A stretch of 64,000 nucleotides of DNA from Methylophaga sp. GTDB taxonomy: Bacteria; Pseudomonadota; Gammaproteobacteria; Nitrosococcales; Methylophagaceae. Both the position numbers and the translations under genes were made by a program. Each line of letters opens with the position of its first letter. Position 1 is the stretch's first letter. Where the stretch lies: NCBI GenBank assembly GCA_024636315.1, contig JAGXHJ010000034.1, positions 27,016-91,015 of the forward strand, written 5' to 3'. The notes beneath the pieces are model-generated. The model did not search any database. It was given only the letters and a program-made list of their open reading frames with translations, and was not told the origin of the DNA. This document shows positions 32,023 through 43,299 of the stretch, piece by piece.

Positions 32023-34767
32023 ATGGAACAAACGCCCCCTTTCATCCTTGTTGACGGTTCGTCTTATCTCTATCGCGCCTATCATGCCATGCCGCCACTC
32101 ACCAATGCTGATGGTCAGGCTACGGGAGCCGTCTATGGTGTCGTGAACATGTTGCGTAAGTTATTACGTGATTACAATCCCGAACATATTGCCGTGGTAT
32201 TTGATGCCAAAGGCAAAACCTTTCGTAATGACATGTACCCAGAATATAAAGTGCATCGCCCGCCGATGCCGGATGATCTGCGCGAGCAAATCGAACCTAT
32301 ACATGCCATTGTTAGGGCGATGGGACTACCATTATTAATGGTTGATGGCGTAGAAGCTGACGATGTAATTGGCACCCTAGCGCAACAAGCTACTGAGCAA
32401 GGCATCAATACCATCATATCTACGGGTGATAAGGATATGGCACAACTGGTCAATGAACATATTACCCTGATCAACACCATGAACAACTCCACCACCGACA
32501 TTCAAGCCATTATGGATAAGTACGGCATTGCTCCGAACCGGATCATTGATTATCTAGCGTTAATGGGTGACAAAGTGGATAACATTCCCGGCGTACCGAG
32601 TGTTGGCCCCAAAACCGCCACTAAATTATTGCAACAATATGATTCATTAGAAGGTGTCATTGCTCATGCTGACGAAGTTAAAGGCAAGTTAGGCGAAAAA
32701 TTACGTGAGACAGCGCCTATTTTACCCTTGTCATACCAACTCGCTACAATCAAACTTGATGTGCCATTGGACTTCTCACCGACAACATTGAATATTCAAC
32801 CGCAAGACCAAGACGCCCTACTTTCATTATTCAAAAAGCTCGAATTTAAAACGTGGACCACAGAATTAGTGCGTGCCGGCAATGCAACACCACCAGCAAC
32901 TCGCACAACTGCTACCCAAAAAAATACCTCCGCCACCCCACCAGCGGCACCACGCGAAAACCATTACGAAACCATTTTGACCGAAGAGCGTTTGCAACAT
33001 TGGCTGACTAAATTAAAGAATGCTGAGTTATTCGCCTTTGATACCGAAACCACCAGCTTAAATTATCTCGATGCGCGTATTGTCGGTTTATCTTTTGCCG
33101 TAACAGCGGGCGAAGCGGCTTATCTTCCACTCACTCATGACTATCTGGGCGCACCTAAGCAATTGAATATTGATCATGTTTTAGCCTTATTCAAACCCTT
33201 ACTAGAAGACCCAATACATAACAAAGTCGGCCAAAATCTAAAATATGACCGCCACATATTGCTCAATCACAACATCGATCTACAAGGTATTCAACATGAC
33301 ACTATGTTGCAGTCTTACGTCTTAGATAGCACCGCAACCCGTCATGATATGGATTCACTGGCTGACAAATATCTTGGTCGCCAGACCATCCACTTTGAGG
33401 ATGTTGCAGGCAAAGGCAAAAAACAACTGACGTTCAATCAAATCGATCTTGAACAAGCCGCACCTTATGCCGCGGAAGATGCTGATATAACCTTACAATT
33501 GCACCAAACCTTATGGCCACAAGTTCAGGCAATTCCTTCACTAGCCGAAGTTTATACCACGCTTGAAATGCCTTTATTACCGGTACTCAATACCCTAGAA
33601 CGCAATGGCGTCAATATTGATATTTGGATGTTGCAACAACAAAGTGATGAATTGGGTCATAAACTCGATAAGCTTGAGCAACAAGCTTGGGACTTGGCGG
33701 GTGAAGAATTTAATCTCGGCTCTCCCAAACAGCTTGGCGTCATTTTATATGAAAAACTTGAAATTCCTATTTTGAAAAAGACGCCGAAAGGTCAGCCTTC
33801 AACTGCAGAAGGCGTACTACAAGAGTTAGCAGACGAAGGCTATGAATTACCGCAAGTGCTTATGCAATATCGTAGCTTAAGTAAACTAAAATCAACCTAT
33901 ACCGATCGCTTACCTGAGCAGGTCAATAAAACTACAGGGCGAGTGCATACTTCTTATCATCAAGCAGTGACCGCGACTGGCCGCTTATCTTCTTCAGATC
34001 CAAACTTACAGAACATTCCTATTCGTAGTGAAGAAGGTCGTCGCATCCGCGAAGCCTTTGTCGCTCCTAATGGCTACACCCTACTCGCGGCCGATTATTC
34101 ACAAATTGAATTACGGATCATGGCCCATTTATCGCAGGATAAGGGTTTACTCAAAGCCTTCGCTGCGGGAGAAGATATTCATCGCCACACCGCCGCTGAG
34201 ATTTTTGGTGTGAGTTTAGATAAAGTCAGTAATGATCAACGGCGTAGTGCTAAAGCCATCAACTTTGGTTTAATCTACGGCATGTCGGCTCATGGTCTAT
34301 CCAAACAACTCGGCATTGAGCGCCATCAAGCAGCGGATTATATGACGACTTATTTTGAGCGCTATCCTGGCGTCAAACGTTATATGGAAAGCACTCGCGA
34401 GCAAGCAAAATTAGATGGTTATGTCGAAACATTATTTGGTCGCCGCTTGTTTTTACCTGAGATCAACTCGAGTAATGGTATGCGTCGACAATATGCTGAG
34501 CGAACGGCGATTAATGCGCCTATGCAAGGCACCGCCGCCGACATCATCAAACGCGCGATGATTGATATTCATCAGTGGCTTATCACAGAAAAATCTTCGA
34601 TTCGCATGATTATGCAGGTACATGATGAATTAGTGTTTGAAGTGCCTGTTGAGCAAATTGATATGGCGAAGGCTAAGATCGAACAATTTATGAGTAATGC
34701 AGCCAAACTGGATGTGCCATTAGAAGTCGGCATCGGCACTGGCGATAATTGGGAGCAAGCCCACTAA
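32023..34767 (+). CDS. polA: DNA polymerase I
   Basis: 914-aa ORF; 5' nuclease, 3'-5' exonuclease (FDTETTSL) and polymerase motifs ([40 protein letters not shown]). Confidence 0.99.
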   Translation: MEQTPPFILVDGSSYLYRAYHAMPPLTNADGQATGAVYGVVNMLRKLLRDYNPEHIAVVFDAKGKTFRNDMYPEYKVHRPPMPDDLREQIEPIHAIVRAMGLPLLMVDGVEADDVIGTLAQQATEQGINTIISTGDKDMAQLVNEHITLINTMNNSTTDIQAIMDKYGIAPNRIIDYLALMGDKVDNIPGVPSVGPKTATKLLQQYDSLEGVIAHADEVKGKLGEKLRETAPILPLSYQLATIKLDVPLDFSPTTLNIQPQDQDALLSLFKKLEFKTWTTELVRAGNATPPATRTTATQKNTSATPPAAPRENHYETILTEERLQHWLTKLKNAELFAFDTETTSLNYLDARIVGLSFAVTAGEAAYLPLTHDYLGAPKQLNIDHVLALFKPLLEDPIHNKVGQNLKYDRHILLNHNIDLQGIQHDTMLQSYVLDSTATRHDMDSLADKYLGRQTIHFEDVAGKGKKQLTFNQIDLEQAAPYAAEDADITLQLHQTLWPQVQAIPSLAEVYTTLEMPLLPVLNTLERNGVNIDIWMLQQQSDELGHKLDKLEQQAWDLAGEEFNLGSPKQLGVILYEKLEIPILKKTPKGQPSTAEGVLQELADEGYELPQVLMQYRSLSKLKSTYTDRLPEQVNKTTGRVHTSYHQAVTATGRLSSSDPNLQNIPIRSEEGRRIREAFVAPNGYTLLAADYSQIELRIMAHLSQDKGLLKAFAAGEDIHRHTAAEIFGVSLDKVSNDQRRSAKAINFGLIYGMSAHGLSKQLGIERHQAADYMTTYFERYPGVKRYMESTREQAKLDGYVETLFGRRLFLPEINSSNGMRRQYAERTAINAPMQGTAADIIKRAMIDIHQWLITEKSSIRMIMQVHDELVFEVPVEQIDMAKAKIEQFMSNAAKLDVPLEVGIGTGDNWEQAH

Positions 34768-34900
34768 CTCTTAATATTTCATCGTGACTAGAATAGTATC
34801 CGTCATTAATATCCATATAAAAATCAATGGCTAATAGATAATGCGATCAATTATTAATTCAGTATAATTATTGATTTTATCCAAGCAGGTCATCTCTGCC

Positions 34901-36202
34901 ATGCCATTTTTTCGCCAATTATCATTAATAGGCTTGCTTGCCCTATTCATTTCGCCTGCTTTCGCCACTAATGGCTACTTAGCTCATGGTTATGGCATCA
35001 AGTCTCGCGGTATGGCTGGCGCGGGCGTGGCGTTACCTCAAGAAGCCCTGATTGCGGCAATCAATCCTGCTGGCATCGTATTTGTCGGTGACCGCCTAGA
35101 AATAAATGCCGCACTATTTAGTCCGCGTCGTAGTTATGAAGTAACAGGTAATCCTTCTGCTTCGCCACAATCGGCTTTAGCACCAGGAAAAGTCGATAGC
35201 GGTCGTGAATATTTTGTGCTTCCTGAAGCGGGCGCGACATGGCAGCTAAACGACCATTCTGCTTTTGGTTTAACGCTTTATGGTAATGGCGGTATGAATA
35301 CCAGCTATTCTGCAAAAGATACTGCTGGAGGTGCAGGTACATTTGGCTCAGGAACGGCTGGCGTCGATCTAGCGCAGTTATTTTTATCACCCACTTTTGC
35401 TTACAAGTTTAATAATGGTGTAGCAGTTGGCGTATCAGCCGTTCTCGCCTATCAGTATTTTGAAGCTAAAGGATTAACTAATTTTGGCGGACTCTCAAAT
35501 TCAGCTCAAAATTTAACTAATAATGGTCATGACAACTCTTTCGGCGCTGGCATTAACTTAGGTTTTATTTTACCAGTGAGCGATGTAGTTACGTTTGGTG
35601 GTGGTTATCGTTCTCGTGTTTATATGTCTGAGCTTGATGATTACCAAGGTCTCTTTGCGCAGCAGGGTGATATGGATATTCCTGCTTCAGCGACACTTGG
35701 TCTAGCATGGAAAACAACAGCGAATTTAACCCTTGCTTTAGATGTGCAAAAAACCTGGTATAGCTCAATCGACGCCGTTGGCAATAGCATGCAACCAGCG
35801 ATGAATTTATGTGGCGGCGCTAAATTTGGTGGTGCTCAAACCGGTCCCTCATGCCTTGGCGGCAATAATGGCATTGGTTTTGGCTGGAAAGATATGACTA
35901 CCGTGAAACTGGGTATGCAATATGAAGCTGGTAATGACTGGACATGGCGAGCGGGTTATAGCCACGGCAACCAACCTATTCCAGAATCAGAAGTCTTTTT
36001 CAATATTTTGGCTCCCGGTGTAATGGAACAGCATTTCACTGCGGGTTTCACTAAGAAATTTGATCATGGCAGTCAAGAAATCAACTTTGTAGCGATGTAT
36101 GCACCGGCAAAGAGTATATCTGGCCCCATCAGCAACACTCAAACCGTTGAACTAGAAATGAAGCAATATCAACTAGAACTCGGTTGGTCGTTGCTATTTT
36201 AG
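34901..36202 (+). CDS. OmpP1/FadL family outer membrane transporter
   Basis: ORF from MPFFRQ with signal peptide; NGYLAHGYGIKSRGMAGAGVALPQEALIAAINPAGI; C-terminal aromatic (WSLLF). Confidence 0.92.
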   Translation: MPFFRQLSLIGLLALFISPAFATNGYLAHGYGIKSRGMAGAGVALPQEALIAAINPAGIVFVGDRLEINAALFSPRRSYEVTGNPSASPQSALAPGKVDSGREYFVLPEAGATWQLNDHSAFGLTLYGNGGMNTSYSAKDTAGGAGTFGSGTAGVDLAQLFLSPTFAYKFNNGVAVGVSAVLAYQYFEAKGLTNFGGLSNSAQNLTNNGHDNSFGAGINLGFILPVSDVVTFGGGYRSRVYMSELDDYQGLFAQQGDMDIPASATLGLAWKTTANLTLALDVQKTWYSSIDAVGNSMQPAMNLCGGAKFGGAQTGPSCLGGNNGIGFGWKDMTTVKLGMQYEAGNDWTWRAGYSHGNQPIPESEVFFNILAPGVMEQHFTAGFTKKFDHGSQEINFVAMYAPAKSISGPISNTQTVELEMKQYQLELGWSLLF

Positions 36203-36314
36203 ACGGATAACGTCGCAATAAGCACCAATCACTATTGAGTTAGAGCAAGAACCTTGAGCCGGTAATACTTTCATTAATAACGTCCTAATATATAAATTAT
36301 ATTGGCGTAATGAC

Positions 36315-37214
36315 TTATTTTTTCTTCGCTCGTGGATGAGCATCATCATAAACTTTTGCTAAATGTTGGAAATCCACATGGGTATAAATTTGGGTAGTAG
36401 AAATATCTGCATGGCCTAATAATTCTTGGACAGCCCTCAGATCCCCACTGGCTTCTAGCATATGTGAAGCAAAGGCATGACGTAGCCGATGCGGATGTAC
36501 CTTATCGGAAATGCCTTGTTTTTTCCCCCAATAACTAAGGCGCTTTTGAATGGATCGTACGCCTAATCGGTTTCCTTGCTTAGTTATAAATAAAGCAGAT
36601 TGTTCAAAAAACCCCAGTTCATTACGCGTACTTAACCAATGTTGCAAAGCCTTTATCGCTTGTGTGCCAATGGGCACGATCCGCTGTTTATTTCCCTTGC
36701 CCAATACATGAACAAGCTCGGCGCCAAAATCGACATCCCGTAAATCAAGGCCCTGTAACTCTGCCAAACGTAAACCAGAGGAATAAAACAGTTCCATCAT
36801 TGCGCGATCACGACTGCCAATCATCGTATCTTGCTGTGTACCATCTAATAACCCCGTCATTTGATCGACATCTAATGTCGATGGCAGACGTTTTTCACCT
36901 TTAGGTGCTTGTACTGCTTGCGCGGGATTATTGTCAGCTAAACCTTCACGGATCAAATAGCGATAGAAACTACGCGTCGCCGATAAAGATCGTTGTATCG
37001 AACGACTTGCTAAACCTTGGCGATGAAGTTGACTAATAAATTGTCGAATATGACTGCTTTTAATCGATTGCCAAACGACGAGTTCTAATGACTCACAAAA
37101 AGTAGTTAGCTGTTTGAGGTCACGTTGATAATTACTCACCGTATGTGGTGACATCCGTTTTTCTTGCGCTAAATACTGCAAAAAAGCATCAATAGTTTGT
37201 TGTTGCTTATTCAC
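36315..37214 (-). CDS. xerC: Tyrosine recombinase XerC
   Basis: ORF; FYSSGLRLAEL, HPHRLRHAFASHML, LGHADISTTQIYTHVD; dapF-DUF484-xerC synteny. Confidence 0.96.
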   Translation of the reverse strand: MNKQQQTIDAFLQYLAQEKRMSPHTVSNYQRDLKQLTTFCESLELVVWQSIKSSHIRQFISQLHRQGLASRSIQRSLSATRSFYRYLIREGLADNNPAQAVQAPKGEKRLPSTLDVDQMTGLLDGTQQDTMIGSRDRAMMELFYSSGLRLAELQGLDLRDVDFGAELVHVLGKGNKQRIVPIGTQAIKALQHWLSTRNELGFFEQSALFITKQGNRLGVRSIQKRLSYWGKKQGISDKVHPHRLRHAFASHMLEASGDLRAVQELLGHADISTTQIYTHVDFQHLAKVYDDAHPRAKKK

Positions 37215-37917
37215 CGTGTTCAGCGTGATGATAGGGACGTAATAAGCGCATAGTAATGTCGCCCAAGAAACTCAAATAGTCAGTCCCCATATCGGCATGA
37301 AAGCGATTGACATTAAAACTGGCTATCGCTAATAAACCAGCACATGGCTGATGACCCAGAGGCAAACAGGCGACTGATTGGACTTGCTCGGCTTGTTCGC
37401 CAAATAATACTGTTTTTTGAGCCAGTGTTAATCGACCACATACGGGTTGTTGTTTGGCCAATAAACTATCAAAAATTTTAAAACCTTCATCATCAATATG
37501 ATGCTGAACGATATTATCAGTAAGCACTGGTAAATCGATTTTAGCATCGCCGGTATAAAACAAACGCAACGTCACTTCATCTGCTTCAAATTCTTGTTTA
37601 AGCTCATGCATCAGTAGTGGTAACAATTCATCTAAACCTTTTGCATCCATCAGTCGCAAACAAAGTTGATGCACGCGCGATTGCAATTCAGTATTTTTTC
37701 GGGCATTGAATAATAATGAATTGAGCTGGGCATGTAATTTTTCATTTTTTTGCAGACAGCGTTCTAACTGGCGTTGCGCAAGTGAAATAGTGCCTTCAGG
37801 AGAGGTTGATAGCTGTAGTGAATCTAACACCGCTGGCTGATAAGCAAAAAAATCAGGATGCTTTTTCAGATATGCAGCTACCTGTGCTGCGGTTAATTCG
37901 AGTTTATCGTCGCCCAT
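37207..37917 (-). CDS. DUF484 family protein
   Basis: ORF; VAAYLKKHPDFFAYQPAVLDSLQL, ISLAQRQLERCLQKNEKLHAQL; between dapF and xerC. Confidence 0.95.
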   Translation of the reverse strand: MGDDKLELTAAQVAAYLKKHPDFFAYQPAVLDSLQLSTSPEGTISLAQRQLERCLQKNEKLHAQLNSLLFNARKNTELQSRVHQLCLRLMDAKGLDELLPLLMHELKQEFEADEVTLRLFYTGDAKIDLPVLTDNIVQHHIDDEGFKIFDSLLAKQQPVCGRLTLAQKTVLFGEQAEQVQSVACLPLGHQPCAGLLAIASFNVNRFHADMGTDYLSFLGDITMRLLRPYHHAEHGE

Positions 37918-38741
37918 GCTATTTCCCCATCAAATACGTGTGTAGTTGGCCCTGTCATCCAGACAGATGCGTTGTCATTAGACCATTCAATTACTAATTC
38001 ACCACCAGGCAATTTAACCTTTACTTCTCGCGCTAATAAGCCACGCTGAATGCCACTTACTACCGCAGCACATGCTCCGGTACCGCAGGCCAGTGTTTCG
38101 CCGGCACCGCGCTCAAATACTCGCAAATTAATTTGACTGGGATTCACCACCTCCATAAAACCAACATTCACTCGCTCAGGGAATTGACCATGTCGTTCAA
38201 TAATCGCCCCTAAGGTATTCACTTCGGCGGTGTTAACATCATCCACCAACAATACCGCATGTGGATTACCCATCGAAACCGCGCCTATTTCTACGTCCTG
38301 TCTATTCGCTATCGGCAAGCGATAAGTAATAGATTGTTGCTCTGTCACAAAAGGAATATTCGATGGTGTAAATTGTGGCAAGCCCATATCTACAGTCACT
38401 TCGCCACCACTTTTCATACTGGGATAAATAACCCCAGAAGCGGTTTCTACTGCAATAGTGGTTTTAGCAGTCAAGCCTTTATCGTAGACATATCGAGCAA
38501 AACAGCGTGCGCCATTACCACATTGAGCCACTTCGCCACCATCGGCATTAAAAATCCGATATTTAAAATCGACCGCGGGGTTTGAAGATTTTTCGACCAG
38601 CAATAACTGATCACAGCCCACACCATAACGCCTGTCGGCTAACAATCTAATTTGACTGGTAGTTAACTCGACCTGCTGATTAATAGCATCAATGACAACA
38701 AAGTCATTGCCGATGCCATGCATTTTGCTAAATTTCAACAT
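37893..38741 (-). CDS. dapF: Diaminopimelate epimerase
   Basis: ORF; KMHGIGNDFVVID, GGEVAQCGNGARCFARY, ERGAGETLACGTGACA. Confidence 0.98.
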   Translation of the reverse strand: MLKFSKMHGIGNDFVVIDAINQQVELTTSQIRLLADRRYGVGCDQLLLVEKSSNPAVDFKYRIFNADGGEVAQCGNGARCFARYVYDKGLTAKTTIAVETASGVIYPSMKSGGEVTVDMGLPQFTPSNIPFVTEQQSITYRLPIANRQDVEIGAVSMGNPHAVLLVDDVNTAEVNTLGAIIERHGQFPERVNVGFMEVVNPSQINLRVFERGAGETLACGTGACAAVVSGIQRGLLAREVKVKLPGGELVIEWSNDNASVWMTGPTTHVFDGEIAWATINSN

Positions 38742-38747
38742 CTTACA

Positions 38748-39998
38748 TTACGCCGGTAACAGCTGTTCGCCAGCATATAAGGATTCGATCGTTTCGCGGT
38801 CACGTACAACATACACTTTATCACCATCAACCATCACTTCGGCCGCTCGGGGACGTGAATTGTAATTCGAACTCATCGTAAAGCCGTAAGCCCCTGCCGA
38901 ACGAATTGCTAACAAATCATTGGGTTTAATCGCTAACAGACGATCTTTACCTAGAAAATCACCTGTTTCACAGATAGGTCCGACGATATCAAAATTTTGT
39001 GGCACTAGAGATTCATCAGGTATCACTGCTTGAATAGCCATCCATGATTGGTACAAAGCTGGGCGCAACAAATCATTCATCGCCGCATCGACAATCGCAA
39101 ATTGTTTGTCTTCTGTCGGTTTTATATATTCCACCTTGGTCACCAAAATACCAGCATTGCCGGCAATAGCACGACCCGGCTCTAACAATATTTCTAAGTC
39201 ACGACCCACTAATAAAGTGCGCAAAGCAACAGCATATTCAGCGGGACTAGGTGGCGTTTCACTTTGATAGGTAATACCTAGTCCACCGCCGATATCTAAA
39301 TGAGTAAGCTTGATACCCAATTCAGCAAGTTTATCGATTAAGGTTAAAACACGCTTTAAAGCATCGACAAATGGCGCGACCGAGGTAAGTTGTGAACCGA
39401 TATGGCAGTCAATACCCACGACATCTAAATGAGATAAGGCTTGCGCTTGTTGATAGACGGTTTCCGCCTGCTCAATGGCAATACCAAATTTATTTTCTTT
39501 TAAGCCTGTGGATATATAAGGATGCGTTTGCGCATCGACATCTGGATTAACCCGAATCGAAATCGCGGCACGGCAATCTGATTCGCTCGCCACATCATTA
39601 ATCCGAATTAATTCTGGTATTGATTCCACATTAAAACAGCGGATGCCTACTTGCAAAGCATATCTAATTTCCGCAACAGTCTTACCTACACCGGAAAAAA
39701 CGATCCGATTAGCCTGTCCGCCCGCGGCTAATACTCGAGCTAACTCACCAGCAGAAACAATATCAAAACCGGAGCCTAATCTAGCTAGTATATTTAATAC
39801 AGCTAAATTAGAATTTGCTTTTACCGCATAACAAACACAATGTGCTTGACCTGAAAATGCATTATCAAATGCCTGCCAGTGCCGTTCTAATGTCGCCCGA
39901 GAATATACGTAGGTAGGAGTGCCAAATTGCTCAGCGATGTTCGCTACGGCGACGTCTTCAGCAAATAACTCACCTGATTTGTAATCAAAATAATCCAT
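38748..39998 (-). CDS. lysA: Diaminopimelate decarboxylase
   Basis: ORF; CYAVKANSNLAVLNILARLGSGFDIVSAGEL, GGGLGI, EPGRAIAGNAG, CETGDFL. Confidence 0.98.
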   Translation of the reverse strand: MDYFDYKSGELFAEDVAVANIAEQFGTPTYVYSRATLERHWQAFDNAFSGQAHCVCYAVKANSNLAVLNILARLGSGFDIVSAGELARVLAAGGQANRIVFSGVGKTVAEIRYALQVGIRCFNVESIPELIRINDVASESDCRAAISIRVNPDVDAQTHPYISTGLKENKFGIAIEQAETVYQQAQALSHLDVVGIDCHIGSQLTSVAPFVDALKRVLTLIDKLAELGIKLTHLDIGGGLGITYQSETPPSPAEYAVALRTLLVGRDLEILLEPGRAIAGNAGILVTKVEYIKPTEDKQFAIVDAAMNDLLRPALYQSWMAIQAVIPDESLVPQNFDIVGPICETGDFLGKDRLLAIKPNDLLAIRSAGAYGFTMSSNYNSRPRAAEVMVDGDKVYVVRDRETIESLYAGEQLLPA

Positions 39999-40004
39999 TT
40001 TTTG

Positions 40005-40133
40005 TTATTTCTCCGAGCTCATCAAGGCATTATCTTCCGGCAAATATAAATCTCCTTTTTGTCCACAAGCAGTTAATACGGTCAAAATACTTATGACTAA
40101 TATTAGCCGTTTCCAACTCATCATCTTTTGCAT
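40005..40133 (-). CDS. lptM: LptM/YifL-like small lipoprotein
   Basis: Translated by hand: MQKMMSWKRLILVISILTVLTACGQKGDLYLPEDNALMSSEK*; LTAC lipobox then GQKGDLYLP; immediately upstream of lysA. 42 aa, absent from ORF track. Confidence 0.92.
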   Translation of the reverse strand: MQKMMSWKRLILVISILTVLTACGQKGDLYLPEDNALMSSEK

Positions 40134-40279
40134 TATTATTTCCAATATCGATCAATTGTGAGCAGTATATACGGGAAGCAAGTGGCTCGTCTCGACTTGC
40201 AAACTAGAAATTATCGAATAACTTACATAATATAAGTGCTAATTAACACAATCTTTAGCTTTTAGGTCATCGCGCATAT

Positions 40280-41992
40280 ATGGAAAATCCGGAATCAATC
40301 AGACTTAGCGGTTTAGCAAGGCGCCTCATTACCGATGGCTTGTTAAGTGAGGAAGAAGCCCTATCCGCCCAAAAACATGCCAAGAAGGCTAACCAGCCTT
40401 TTGTTAGCTATTTAGTGCGCAATAAAATTCTCAATAGCCATGACATCGCCTTAGTCGCATCGCAAGAATTCGGCGTACCCCTATTTGATATTGATGCTAT
40501 GAGCATGGATGTCGCCGCGACGTTGCTAATTAAAGAAAGTCTTATTCGTAAACATCATGCCTTACCGCTATATCAACGCGGTAACCGGCTCCATGTCGCC
40601 ATGTCAGATCCAACTAATCTCCAAGCATTAGATGAGTATCAATTTAGCACCGGCATGAATACTTTTGCTGTTTTGGTTGAAGAGCAAAAATTAACGGCCG
40701 CAATTGAACACGCCTTAGATAAAAGTAACGAAAAATTTGATGACTTTGGCGGCGCTGATTTAGATGATATTGATCTCGGCCCAGATAACACAACAGAGCG
40801 AAAAGAACCTAGTACTGCAGATGTTGATGAAACCCCTATTGTTAGGTTTATCAATGGTATTTTAACCCATGCCATTAAGTCAGGTGCATCTGATATTCAC
40901 TTTGAGCCTTATGAAAAAAAATACCGTGTACGGATTCGAATCGATGGCATTTTACAAGAAGCCCAATCAGCTCCCGTTAATCTCGGCGGTCGAATTGCAG
41001 CACGTCTCAAAGTACTATCTCGGTTAAATATCGCCGAACGTCGTGTGCCTCAAGATGGTCGGATGCGACTCAAATTATCAGCCACTAAAACGATTGATTT
41101 TCGTGTTAATACTTGCCCAACGTTATTTGGTGAAAAAATCGTATTGCGTATTCTTGATCCGACTAGCGCACAATTAGGGATCGATGTTCTAGGTTATGAG
41201 CCGGATCAAAAGAAAATATTCATGGACGCCATGCATCAACCTTATGGCATGGTGCTAGTAACGGGTCCTACTGGTAGCGGTAAAACCGTATCACTTTATA
41301 CGGCGCTTAGTATTCTTAATACTGACGATAGAAATATCTCTACCGCAGAAGATCCAGCGGAAATTAGTTTGGCTGGCATCAATCAAGTCAATATAAATCC
41401 TGCGGTAGGCCTGACCTTCTCTTCAGCGTTAAAAGCATTTCTTCGTCAAGATCCAGATGTCATCATGGTCGGTGAGATACGGGATTTGGAAACCGCTGAA
41501 ATATCGATTAAAGCCGCACAAACAGGTCATATGGTATTTTCAACTTTACATACCAATGATGCGCCACAAACCCTTACTCGTTTAGCAAATATGGGCGTTC
41601 CCGCGTTTAATATCGCCTCAGCAGTATCACTGATTATTGCCCAGCGTCTAGGTCGTCGCTTATGCAGTAAATGTAAGCAGAGCGAAAATATCCCTGTCGA
41701 AGTTCTATTAGAAGAAGGTTTCACGCAAACGCAAGTAGATAAGGGTATGACAATTTTCAAAGCAGTGGGTTGTGAAAGTTGTACTTTAGGTTATAAAGGC
41801 CGTGTTGGTATTTATCAGGTGATGCCTATTTCTGAGGAAATGGGTCGTATAATTATGGAAGGTGGAAACGCGATGACCTTGGCCGATCAAGCCGAAAAAG
41901 AAGGTATCGACGACTTAAGAAAATCCGGTCTTAAAAAAGTCGCAGCAGGCATGACGAGCCTTGAAGAATTAAACCGAGTAATTAAGGAGTAA
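40280..41992 (+). CDS. pilB: Type IV pilus assembly ATPase PilB
   Basis: ORF; GPTGSGKTVSLYTAL, Asp box, VGEIRDLETAEISIKAAQTGH, CxxC pair KCKQ...CESCTLGYKGRVGIYQV. Confidence 0.97.
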   Translation: MENPESIRLSGLARRLITDGLLSEEEALSAQKHAKKANQPFVSYLVRNKILNSHDIALVASQEFGVPLFDIDAMSMDVAATLLIKESLIRKHHALPLYQRGNRLHVAMSDPTNLQALDEYQFSTGMNTFAVLVEEQKLTAAIEHALDKSNEKFDDFGGADLDDIDLGPDNTTERKEPSTADVDETPIVRFINGILTHAIKSGASDIHFEPYEKKYRVRIRIDGILQEAQSAPVNLGGRIAARLKVLSRLNIAERRVPQDGRMRLKLSATKTIDFRVNTCPTLFGEKIVLRILDPTSAQLGIDVLGYEPDQKKIFMDAMHQPYGMVLVTGPTGSGKTVSLYTALSILNTDDRNISTAEDPAEISLAGINQVNINPAVGLTFSSALKAFLRQDPDVIMVGEIRDLETAEISIKAAQTGHMVFSTLHTNDAPQTLTRLANMGVPAFNIASAVSLIIAQRLGRRLCSKCKQSENIPVEVLLEEGFTQTQVDKGMTIFKAVGCESCTLGYKGRVGIYQVMPISEEMGRIIMEGGNAMTLADQAEKEGIDDLRKSGLKKVAAGMTSLEELNRVIKE

Positions 41993-41995
41993 TCC

Positions 41996-43237
41996 GTGGC
42001 GCAAGCAACTAAAGCAGTCAAGAAAAAGGTTAAGGTTAATCCTGTCTTTATTTGGCAGGGTACCAATAAAGAAGGCCGGCGTCTCAAGGGCGAAGAATCG
42101 GCAGCGAGTATTAATGAAGTCAAAGCCATACTCCGTCGCCGAAGTATCAACCCTATCAAGGTCAAAAAGAAACCTAAAGATCTGTTTGCAGCTAGAAAGC
42201 CGGCCATTAAACCTTCTGACATCGCGGTATTCAGCCGCATGCTAGCCACAATGATGTCTGCCGGTGTTCCATTGATGCAATCAATGCAGATTATTGGTGA
42301 AGGCCATGAAAATGCCAGTATGCAGGACATGATTTTAGCTATTAAAGGCGATGTAGAATCAGGCACAAGTTTGGCCGAGTCGCTGGGTAAATTCCCTTTA
42401 TATTTTGATGATCTTTTTATCAGTTTAGTTCATGCCGGTGAGCAATCAGGTACATTAGAAACCCTATTACATGAAATCGCGGCCTATAAAGAAAAAACCG
42501 AAGCTTTAAAAGCCAAAATTAAAAAAGCATTAGTCTACCCTACCGCTATTATAGTCGTTGCCTTTGTCGTGACTGCAATCTTAATGATCTTCGTAATTCC
42601 TCAGTTCGAAGCATTATTTACTGGCTTTGGTGCCGATTTACCTGGACTGACCAAAGCAGTTATCAGCCTATCTCAAGTATTTCAAGAGTATTGGTGGATT
42701 ATTTTCGGCTCAATCATTGGTGCCGTATACGCCATCATGGAAGGTAAGCGCCGTTCACGAAAAGTACAGCATTTCTTTGACCGTATGTTACTTAAAATTC
42801 CCGTCATCGGCATCATTCAAAAAAAAGGCGCTATCGCACGTTTTGCACGCACTTTTTCTACAATGTTTAAGGCTGGTGTACCAATGGTTGAAGCGATGGT
42901 ATCGGTTGCAGGAGCAACCGGCAATATCGTATTCAGTGATGCTACAATGGTTATGCGTGATGATGTATCTACGGGTACCCAATTAAATGTCGCCATGAAA
43001 GAAACTCACATATTCCCTAATATGGTCGTGCAAATGGTCGCTATTGGAGAAGAATCAGGCTCACTTGATGCCATGTTAGCCAAAGTCGCTGATTTTTTTG
43101 AACAAGAAGTTGATGATGCCGTTGATAATATGACGGCGCTAATGGAACCCATGATCATGGTCGTTTTAGGTGGTTTAATTGGTACTTTGGTTATCGCTAT
43201 GTACTTACCGATATTCAAACTGGGTGCTGTCGTCTGA
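41996..43237 (+). CDS. pilC: Type IV pilus inner membrane platform protein PilC
   Basis: ORF (GTG start); GspF/PilC family: FSRMLATMMSAGVPLMQSMQII, FARTFSTMFKAGVPMVEAM. Confidence 0.97.
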   Translation: MAQATKAVKKKVKVNPVFIWQGTNKEGRRLKGEESAASINEVKAILRRRSINPIKVKKKPKDLFAARKPAIKPSDIAVFSRMLATMMSAGVPLMQSMQIIGEGHENASMQDMILAIKGDVESGTSLAESLGKFPLYFDDLFISLVHAGEQSGTLETLLHEIAAYKEKTEALKAKIKKALVYPTAIIVVAFVVTAILMIFVIPQFEALFTGFGADLPGLTKAVISLSQVFQEYWWIIFGSIIGAVYAIMEGKRRSRKVQHFFDRMLLKIPVIGIIQKKGAIARFARTFSTMFKAGVPMVEAMVSVAGATGNIVFSDATMVMRDDVSTGTQLNVAMKETHIFPNMVVQMVAIGEESGSLDAMLAKVADFFEQEVDDAVDNMTALMEPMIMVVLGGLIGTLVIAMYLPIFKLGAVV

Positions 43238-43299
43238 TGTTAATTAAATGTAGACACTGAGGTAATGTTATTAATCGTGTTTGTTAGCGAAATCGTGTA

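Noticed and set aside
36315-37214. Tyrosine recombinase as a mobile-element integrase
   Set aside because: It is the chromosomal dimer-resolution XerC in the conserved lysA-dapF-DUF484-xerC order; no att sites or cargo.
40178-40205. Possible sigma54 promoter (TGGCTCGTCTCGACTTGCA) upstream of pilB
   Set aside because: The -24/-12 spacing is 3 bp too long for a functional sigma54 site.
41887-42366. 159-aa minus-strand ORF
   Set aside because: Antisense across pilB/pilC junction; low-complexity hydrophobic composition expected from the reverse of coding DNA.
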